Of a stretch of 11,523 nucleotides of DNA, positions 6,311-11,523 are shown one piece after another. The position numbers were made by a program, and so were the translations under genes. The notes below the pieces were generated by a model. It saw only the letters and a program-made list of their open reading frames with translations. It was not told the DNA's origin and ran no database searches. The stretch covers positions 1-11,523 of the forward strand of contig DATJHZ010000048.1 of assembly GCA_035493595.1 (NCBI GenBank). The letters are read 5' to 3'. The DNA is from DATCRE01 sp035493595 (GTDB lineage Bacteria; Bacteroidota; Bacteroidia; Cytophagales; Cyclobacteriaceae). Every line of letters begins with the position of its first letter. The first letter of the stretch is position 1.

Positions 6311-6895
6311 ATGAGTAATCACATCGATCAGATTGTTGATGAGGTGTTCGATCTTTATCAACGCTTCGGCCATGAAGATTATATTGGAGAACCCGTGTCA
6401 CAGCTTGAACACATGTCGCAAAGTGCTGAGCTGGCTATTAAAGAAGGTTATGATGATGAGGTGATCCTCGCAGCATTCTTTCACGACATTGGCCACATCT
6501 GTGTGATGAAGAATAAGGAAAATGATATGGGTGGCTTCGGTGTTAAAAGTCATGAACGGATTGGCGCTGACTATCTTCGATCTAAAGGTTTCCCTGAGCG
6601 TGTAGCCAGGCTTGTAGAATATCATGTTCAGGCAAAACGATATCTCACATTTAAATATCCTGAGTACTATAACAGCCTGAGTGAGGCCAGTAAACAGACG
6701 TTGGTTTTTCAAGGAGGTGTGATGACTGCTGCCGAAGCCTCTCTCTTCGAAAATGATTCATTGTTTGAAGTCAGCATACGCATGCGCACCTGGGATGAGC
6801 TGGCAAAAGAAACCGACACAGCTATTATGGATATCGGCATTCTAAGATCCAAGGCCAAACAGCTATTGCAGTTAAGCGCAGAGCACACATCATAA
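6311..6895 (+). CDS. PhnZ-like HD-domain diiron oxygenase (phosphonate degradation HDIG family)
   Basis: A 194-residue soluble HD-domain protein matching the family described as phosphonate-degradation-associated HDIG protein. Its characterised member PhnZ is a mixed-valence diiron oxygenase that cleaves the C-P bond of 2-amino-1-hydroxyethylphosphonate to glycine and phosphate. The visible metal-site residues are His34 (QLEH), His58-Asp59 (FHDIGH), His81 (KSHE), His105 (VEYHVQAKRYL) and Asp162 (MRTWDE). Tyr24 and Glu27 in YIGEP are the pair typical of PhnZ. These match PhnZ numbering, recalled from memory, exactly or by one residue. Further family signatures are GGFGVKSHER, SLSEASKQTLVFQGG and the C-terminal RMRTWDELAK. 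It should therefore be an oxygenase and not an ordinary phosphohydrolase, although the natural substrate may differ from PhnZ's. It diverges from a phosphonatase-like HAD gene and is followed after 51 bp by a WYL regulator. Confidence 0.9.
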   Translation: MSNHIDQIVDEVFDLYQRFGHEDYIGEPVSQLEHMSQSAELAIKEGYDDEVILAAFFHDIGHICVMKNKENDMGGFGVKSHERIGADYLRSKGFPERVARLVEYHVQAKRYLTFKYPEYYNSLSEASKQTLVFQGGVMTAAEASLFENDSLFEVSIRMRTWDELAKETDTAIMDIGILRSKAKQLLQLSAEHTS

Positions 6896-6934
6896 AATCA
6901 AACCAATATTTTTAACAATTGATTCTCATCCTAC

Positions 6935-6942
6935 TATCTTCG
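6935..6942 (+). promoter_or_regulatory. Possible -7 promoter element close to the WYL regulator start
   Basis: TATCTTCG differs from the TAnnTTTG consensus at one position and ends only 4 bp before the ATG at 6947. If it is used, the transcript would start at or next to the start codon, giving a leaderless or nearly leaderless mRNA. A T-run about 20 bases upstream could stand in for the -33 element. By-eye call only. Confidence 0.3.
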
Positions 6943-6946
6943 CCCC

Positions 6947-7867
6947 ATGGCAAGGATACAAGAATCATCATCACCAATACCGCAGGCGAAATTAATGCGT
7001 GTATTAGAATTCATTGCTATTCTTAAAGGAAAAGGAAAGACTGTTGGTGAGCTTGCTGCGCAATTCAAAATGAGTGAACGTTCAGTCTACCGTTATGTCA
7101 GGCTTCTGGAGGCGGTCGGTTTTATAATTGATAAAGACTTTGAAAATCGCTATTTCATATTCACTTCTGAAGACGGACCTTCCACTACCAACTTTAGCAT
7201 AACGGAGACTAATATTTTAAAAACATTAATTCATAAAGGAGCTTTTGATAATCCCCTGCGAAATTCTTTACTCAAAAAGCTTTCGCTTAATTCTGAACTT
7301 GATGACATGCCTAAAGTGATTGTCAAATTAAAAATAGGACAGCACATCGAAAAACTTACCGACGCTATAAAGAACAAGAGGCAGGTCATTTTAAAAGGTT
7401 ATCACTCCGCCAACAGCAGCGAAATAAAAAACAGATTGGTAGAGCCCTTTCAATTTGGAACTGATTATAAATCTGTCATAGCACTTGACACCAACGATCA
7501 GAAATGCAAACAATTTAAGCTTGAACGAATTGATGAAGTAGTTGATACAAAAAAGAAATTCAAGTTTGAATCTCTCCATAAAAAAACCAACGCTGATATT
7601 TTTGGACTTTCCGGAGAAACCACTACATGGATCACACTCAAGCTCACCATGCGTTCTTATCTGCTCTTAAGAGAAGAGTATCCGCTTTCAATTCACTATA
7701 CAGAAAGAAAAGGATCTAAGTTCCTGTTTCATGGACCCGTAACAAGTTTTGAAGGAATAGGACGCTTTGTTCTCGGATTAATGGATCACGTAACGATAAA
7801 AGAACCAAAAGAATTTAAGAAATTCATTAAGCAAAAACTGGTTGTTGCTCAACAGTCGCTGAAGTAA
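6947..7867 (+). CDS. WYL-domain transcriptional regulator
   Basis: The 306-residue protein begins with a DeoR/YafY-type winged helix-turn-helix (about 15-72: LMRVLEFIAILKGKGKTVGE, then LAAQFKMSERSVYRYVRLLE). A middle helical region and a WYL-type ligand-sensing domain (about 133-200: AIKNKRQVILKGYHSAN, RLVEPFQF, then the strand VIALDTND and FKLERIDEV) follow, with a C-terminal extension to 306. In canonical members the strand carries Trp-Tyr-Leu. Here the equivalent is Lys-Ser-Val (175-177), while the downstream F-x-L-x-R-I motif is kept. WYL regulators bind small molecules or nucleic acid and control nearby genes. The position 51 bp after the PhnZ-like gene on the same strand suggests control of the phosphonate pair, but this is inference. 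The start ATG is close behind a possible -7 element. Confidence 0.88.
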   Translation: MARIQESSSPIPQAKLMRVLEFIAILKGKGKTVGELAAQFKMSERSVYRYVRLLEAVGFIIDKDFENRYFIFTSEDGPSTTNFSITETNILKTLIHKGAFDNPLRNSLLKKLSLNSELDDMPKVIVKLKIGQHIEKLTDAIKNKRQVILKGYHSANSSEIKNRLVEPFQFGTDYKSVIALDTNDQKCKQFKLERIDEVVDTKKKFKFESLHKKTNADIFGLSGETTTWITLKLTMRSYLLLREEYPLSIHYTERKGSKFLFHGPVTSFEGIGRFVLGLMDHVTIKEPKEFKKFIKQKLVVAQQSLK

Positions 7868-7870
7868 GAA

Positions 7871-7946
7871 AGCCTCATCCCAACCTTCTCCAAAAGAGAA
7901 GGGTTTAAGTCCCTCTCCTTGTTGGAGAGGGATTTAGGGTGAGGCT
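7871..7946. repeat. Nested inverted repeat (three-way junction) between convergent genes
   Basis: The outer arms AGCCTCA-T-CCC (7871-7881) and GGGTGAGGCT (7937-7946) pair over 10 bp with one bulged T. Inside are two perfect hairpins: CCTTCTC/GAGAAGG (7884-7890/7896-7902, loop CAAAA) and CCCTCTCC/GGAGAGGG (7911-7918/7924-7931, loop TTGTT). Together they form a cloverleaf-like structure on either strand. It fills the gap between the WYL stop and the saccharopine-dehydrogenase-like gene and overlaps that gene's TAG stop. Its wording (CCTCATCCC, CCCTCTCC, GGTGAGG) is typical of REP-like repeats found many times per genome in several phyla. It probably acts as a bidirectional terminator or transcript stabiliser. 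The absence of a clean U-tract argues against simple intrinsic termination. Confidence 0.8.
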
Positions 7947-9282
7947 ACACTACCACAACTTCCTTCTCATCAAGTTCAACACCTAGCGTTTTTAATTCAG
8001 CAAGAATAGGATTGTAAAACTCCGGACTGATCGGAATACATACACCTCTCTCACTTATTTTATTGAGCAACAAAAGTCTCGCCGCTATACCCAACGGCAG
8101 GCCTACTGTTTTTGCCATGGCTGTATGAACAGCGTTATCACCTTTAACAACCAATGAAGCCTGAATTTCTTTTTTCGAACCATCCTTTTCAAAAACAAAC
8201 CGATGATACATCACAATCATATCCTTGTCGTGAGCATAGAGTTTCCATTTCCTGTTAAGAATAGATTCTACAATTTGTGCTGGTGTACCTTTGTCAGGTT
8301 CAATCAAGGTGTCGTCAAAAAAACCCGACCATCGTAACTTTTGTATTTCAGGTCCTTCCGGATCAAGATCAAACTGGTTTGCAATTTTCTGTTCCGCAGA
8401 AAGTGAACCATCACCCAAAAAAGAGTTTATAAAATCCAGGTGCGTCATCGTAGCCGTATCGCTTAACATATAGGTATCATCACAACATCCTAACTGAACG
8501 AGAATATTCCAGGCATCACAAAAACCAAATGATCGCAACGTTCCTCTCAGCATAGTTTGGATACCGTGAAGATTATACGTTTCTATATAACTCAATGAAT
8601 CACGATTGGCGTAGCCTTCAAAGCTGCCATAACCTGTAACGTTAACCTGAGTTGTTCGCTTAAACAATTGCTGATAGGGTATGTATTTATGTTTGCCATC
8701 TTGAAGATACTTCGCAGTGCCCTGCCCCGCCATCACAACGTTGCGGGGATTCCATGTAAACTTATATCGCCACGGATTTTCGGGTTCTGTTTCAGGAGCA
8801 ATCAACCCTCCGGTAAAAGATTCAAACGAAAGCAACTTTCCACCTTCAGATTTTATTCTGTCAATAACCTGCATGGCACTCATGTGATCTATACCCGGAT
8901 CAAGGCCGCACTCATTTAAGAAGAGTAGCTTTTTATTTTTGGCTTCGTCATGCAATCCTTTCATCTCAGCACTTACATAGCTGGCCGTTAGCAGATGCTT
9001 GTTCAACTCCAGGCATAGTTCTGCAACTCGTATATGCAGGTGTGGCGGCAAAAGTGAGATGACTACTTTAGCTTGTTCAATAACCGATTTACTTAATTTT
9101 CTATTATGAATATCAAATGCAAGTGCTTTACCATAGGGAGAATTACCGATGCGCTCACGGGCAGAAGCTTCTGAAAAATCTCCCACCAGGATCTGCCACT
9201 GGTTTTGTTCTGCCTGTTGCAGTAAATAAGAAATCATTGCCGAAGATGATCTGCCAGCACCAAGTATAAGTATTGTTTCCAT
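7945..9282 (-). CDS. Saccharopine dehydrogenase family protein (LYS9-like)
   Basis: The 445-residue length fits the glutamate-forming saccharopine dehydrogenase (LYS9/AASS C-terminal) type, which interconverts saccharopine with aminoadipate semialdehyde plus glutamate using NAD(P). The N-terminus is a Rossmann fold with ILGAGRSSS (6-14) for the dinucleotide and VVISLLPP (73-80) after the fourth strand. The catalytic/substrate domain shows NECGLDPGIDHMSAM (123-137), SFTGGL, and NPWRYKFTWNPRNVVMAGQG (169-188), all typical of this family. In bacteria it may serve lysine breakdown, but no partner enzyme is present in the window, so the pathway is uncertain. A related dehydrogenase acting on another opine-like substrate (for example carboxynorspermidine) is possible but less likely given the LYS9-type motifs. 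It diverges from cdd across about 210 bp, which must contain both promoters, none of which I can place confidently. Confidence 0.88.
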   Translation of the reverse strand: METILILGAGRSSSAMISYLLQQAEQNQWQILVGDFSEASARERIGNSPYGKALAFDIHNRKLSKSVIEQAKVVISLLPPHLHIRVAELCLELNKHLLTASYVSAEMKGLHDEAKNKKLLFLNECGLDPGIDHMSAMQVIDRIKSEGGKLLSFESFTGGLIAPETEPENPWRYKFTWNPRNVVMAGQGTAKYLQDGKHKYIPYQQLFKRTTQVNVTGYGSFEGYANRDSLSYIETYNLHGIQTMLRGTLRSFGFCDAWNILVQLGCCDDTYMLSDTATMTHLDFINSFLGDGSLSAEQKIANQFDLDPEGPEIQKLRWSGFFDDTLIEPDKGTPAQIVESILNRKWKLYAHDKDMIVMYHRFVFEKDGSKKEIQASLVVKGDNAVHTAMAKTVGLPLGIAARLLLLNKISERGVCIPISPEFYNPILAELKTLGVELDEKEVVVV

Positions 9283-9495
9283 GTAGCGTTTTCTAGAATC
9301 CGGATGACAATAAAACGATCTGCCTTAAACTGTCACCCCAAGTCCCTATATTCGACATTCCTTTCTCAATATTCAATAAAGGATTAGTGTTTTGATAGAA
9401 TTGCATTGTATTATTTCTAACTTACTAATCCATTGCAGAGAATGGAAAATCATAGGGGAACTAAGTATTATCCCTTAGAAAAAAGTAAGTATTTA

Positions 9496-9987
9496 ATGAA
9501 AGATTTTAGACTTGTTAATCATCTGGAGGAATTAGACTCCGAGTCAAAGTACCTGGCTCATAAAGCAAAAGAAGCCGCTAATCATGCCTATGCACCGTAT
9601 TCCAGATTTCTAGTAGGCGCAGCCGTTTTACTGGACGACGGCAAAGTTGTACTTGGATGTAACCAGGAGAATGCTGCCTACCCTTCGGGTATGTGTGCAG
9701 AACGTGTAGCGCTGTATGCCGCTTCCTCTCAATTTCCTGAAAATAAAATAATGAAAATTGCTGTAGTCGCGAGGCGCAAAAACTCGAAAGACCTGCTGCC
9801 CGCAACCTCCTGCGGCTCATGCCGCCAGGTGATGCTGGAGTTTGAAGTTCGGCAACAAAATCAGATTGAAATCATTATGCTCGATATGGAAAACCGTTGG
9901 ATCGTTGCACCCTCGGCCGCGAGTTTACTCCCCTTTTGTTTCACCAAAAGTAATCTGGAACATACTATTGACCCGCATACTATATAA
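9496..9987 (+). CDS. cdd: Cytidine deaminase
   Basis: The enzyme hydrolyses cytidine and deoxycytidine to uridine and deoxyuridine in pyrimidine salvage. The product is the small homotetrameric type with three zinc cysteines: Cys67 and catalytic Glu69 in GMCAERVAL, and Cys106 and Cys109 in SCGSCRQ. AYAPYSRFLVGAAVL (31-45) and NQENAAYPSG (56-65) are the substrate-binding signatures. Ser105 stands where most members have Pro (PCGACRQ), a mild variation. I chose the ATG at 9496 (163 residues) because its MKDFRLVNHLEELDSES beginning resembles other Bacteroidota cytidine deaminases. The in-frame ATG at 9433 would add 21 polar residues unlike the family. The gene is followed after 69 bp by the membrane sensor on the same strand. 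Confidence 0.95.
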   Translation: MKDFRLVNHLEELDSESKYLAHKAKEAANHAYAPYSRFLVGAAVLLDDGKVVLGCNQENAAYPSGMCAERVALYAASSQFPENKIMKIAVVARRKNSKDLLPATSCGSCRQVMLEFEVRQQNQIEIIMLDMENRWIVAPSAASLLPFCFTKSNLEHTIDPHTI

Positions 9988-10056
9988 ATCCCATTCTTAT
10001 TTACGAATAACCTACATTAGCTTTTGGCTTTTGTTGTATTTTACTTTATTTGAAAT

Positions 10057-11523
10057 ATGAAGTCTTTGCATGAAATATCATTAAAGAATCTGGCGGCTGG
10101 TCTGCTGGCTTTTATATTCCTTATTTTAGTTGCCGAGTACTTCACCATTCGTCACAAATTCAACTCCCTTCAGGAGGTTGATCAGAAATCAGATTACGTT
10201 CATAATACGCAAATCAATAGCCAGCAAATTGCCTTAGAGTTGCAGCTTTATCTCAACGGCCAGACTTCGCTGAATAGCCAGATAACAGCTCAACTAAACC
10301 TGCAAGATCACTACCTGAAAACTATAGCCGAAGGTGGCCGCGTAGATGGAACCGATCTTTTTGTAAAACAACTTTCGCGACTTGAAAAAATCACCTTCAC
10401 TAATTTGAAGGAGAGCTGGGATACGTACAAAGAAAATGTTCTCACCATTATTACAGAACCTGAACATCAGGCCGACGCCATAAGCACAGAGCAGCCTGTA
10501 ACGGTAGCGGATAGTGTTGGCACAACCGGCACTGACAGTCTTAAAAATGCAGCACCACAGCTTACCATAAAACCCGAGGATAAAATTGCCAAGGCAAAAG
10601 CAATGGTAAGTGGCGAATGGCTTACACTATCGGAATGGTATTCAAAACTTAACGCAGATATAGTTGACGAAAAAGAACAAAATGAAGCCAGCATCGACAA
10701 CTATTTTATTGTTTTTGCCATTGTAGACCTGGCCTTGATCGGACTTGTATTCTGGCTCTTCAGCACCTACGTAATTAAGCCTATTCAAACATTAGAAAAT
10801 AACACTATCAATCAGATTCAGATTGCCAGCCCATTCAAAAATGAGCTCGGCTCACTCACTGTTTGTATCAATGAAACCATTGAGCATTTAAAAGATGCTA
10901 CCGAGTTTGTTGAGAAAATTGGTGAGGGAAATTTATCTATTGTCTATAAAGAACTTGATGCTACTTACACTGAAGGAAAAAATAAATTAGCAGACTCGCT
11001 CATCTCTATGCAAGGCAAGTTAAAAGCCTTGAACGATGAAGAACAAAAACGGAAATGGTCGAACGAAGGCCTTGCTAAATTTGTAGACATCCTCCGGTCA
11101 TCCGATGACAACATCAACATATTAGGCGATAACATTATTTCAGCATTGGTAAAATATACAGGCTCAAATCAGGGTGGGCTTTATATTCTGAATGATGAGA
11201 ATGAACGCAACAAACACCTTGAGCTGGTATCATTATTTGCCTTTGATATCAAGAAGTTTGAAAAGCAGCAGGTAAAATTAGGTGAAGGTATTCTTGGTCA
11301 GACATTCCTCGAAAGAGAAACTACTTACCTGAATGAGATACCTGAAGAATATATTCGCATTACATCAGGCCTTGGAGATGCAACTCCCAAAACAATCCTG
11401 ATGGTGCCTCTGAAAGTTGATACTGAAGTTTATGGAATTGTAGAACTCGCCTCCTTCAGAGAATTTCAACCTCATGAAATTGCCTTTGTTGAGAAGCTTG
11501 GAGAAACAATAGCATCAACCCTG
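10057..11523 (+). CDS. Membrane sensor with HAMP-like linker and GAF domain, 3' end missing
   Basis: The frame is open for 489 codons from the ATG at 10057 to the window edge, so the output domain is not visible. Transmembrane helix 1 is at about 11-27 and helix 2 at about 216-237, enclosing an extracytoplasmic domain of about 185 residues. That domain looks helical, with a low-complexity Thr/Asp/Ala/Pro-rich stretch at about 134-175. After helix 2, VIKPIQTLENN (239-249) begins a HAMP-like linker, followed by a helical segment to about 330 and a GAF-type domain at about 340-489 (for example GSNQGGLYILNDEN, LGEGILGQTFLERE and TILMVPLKVDTEVYGIVELA). It probably senses a signal across the membrane and continues into a kinase, phosphatase or coiled-coil output. 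A weak promoter candidate (TTTTG at 10022, then TTTATTTG ending 10052) lies directly before the start codon. Confidence 0.85.
   Translation, partial: MKSLHEISLKNLAAGLLAFIFLILVAEYFTIRHKFNSLQEVDQKSDYVHNTQINSQQIALELQLYLNGQTSLNSQITAQLNLQDHYLKTIAEGGRVDGTDLFVKQLSRLEKITFTNLKESWDTYKENVLTIITEPEHQADAISTEQPVTVADSVGTTGTDSLKNAAPQLTIKPEDKIAKAKAMVSGEWLTLSEWYSKLNADIVDEKEQNEASIDNYFIVFAIVDLALIGLVFWLFSTYVIKPIQTLENNTINQIQIASPFKNELGSLTVCINETIEHLKDATEFVEKIGEGNLSIVYKELDATYTEGKNKLADSLISMQGKLKALNDEEQKRKWSNEGLAKFVDILRSSDDNINILGDNIISALVKYTGSNQGGLYILNDENERNKHLELVSLFAFDIKKFEKQQVKLGEGILGQTFLERETTYLNEIPEEYIRITSGLGDATPKTILMVPLKVDTEVYGIVELASFREFQPHEIAFVEKLGETIASTL

Noticed and set aside
6398..6712. Long open frame antisense to the PhnZ-like gene
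   Set aside because: The plus-strand frame has the full set of active-site residues. The antisense product has no motif and is a shadow of that codon use.
9433..9495. Upstream in-frame ATG extending cytidine deaminase by 21 residues
   Set aside because: The added residues are polar and unlike the N-terminus of the family, and the ATG at 9496 gives the expected length.
10467..10700. Minus-strand Ser-rich open frame inside the GAF sensor
   Set aside because: Antisense to a continuous, domain-bearing reading frame, and its composition is what an antisense frame of that coding sequence would give.

Overview
This window looks like chromosomal DNA from a member of the Bacteroidota, probably a Cytophagales-type bacterium. 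The evidence is AT-rich DNA with almost no Shine-Dalgarno sequences, signal peptides ending in Ala-Gln, a secreted-TPR/transmembrane histidine kinase of the type common in that phylum, and a few near matches to the Bacteroidota -7 promoter element TAnnTTTG. The assignment rests on style and remembered family resemblance, not on a search. There are no rRNA or tRNA genes, CRISPR arrays, transposases or phage genes.

The left part (1-2530, all minus strand) has an accessory character. It holds the N-terminal end of a secreted TPR protein, a secreted protein of unknown function, a four-helix membrane protein carrying a copy of the cytochrome-oxidase subunit I LHDTYY motif without the heme-binding histidines, and a rifamycin ADP-ribosyltransferase (Arr) fused to an N-terminal TPR-like domain. 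A 177-bp spacer full of short CAAGTT/AACTTG inverted repeats separates this group from a large orphan TPR sensor histidine kinase (2525-4483). Next come a gene-free stretch of about 320 bp and a secreted protein of unknown function (4808-5395).

The centre (5462-7867) is the most interesting part. A phosphonatase-like HAD hydrolase (minus) and a PhnZ-like HD-domain oxygenase (plus) are divergently transcribed from a 159-bp region containing a gapped, near-palindromic 30-bp sequence. In the PhnZ-like protein the Tyr/Glu pair and all six expected iron ligands can be placed. A WYL-type transcriptional regulator follows 51 bp downstream. Together these suggest a small phosphonate-processing locus with two potential C-P bond-cleaving enzymes, but the window contains no PhnY, PhnW or transporter gene to supply their usual substrates.

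The right part holds a LYS9-like saccharopine dehydrogenase family protein (minus), which converges on the WYL gene across a nested inverted-repeat element able to fold into a three-way junction. Cytidine deaminase (cdd) diverges from it. The window ends inside a membrane sensor with two transmembrane helices, a HAMP-like linker and a GAF domain.
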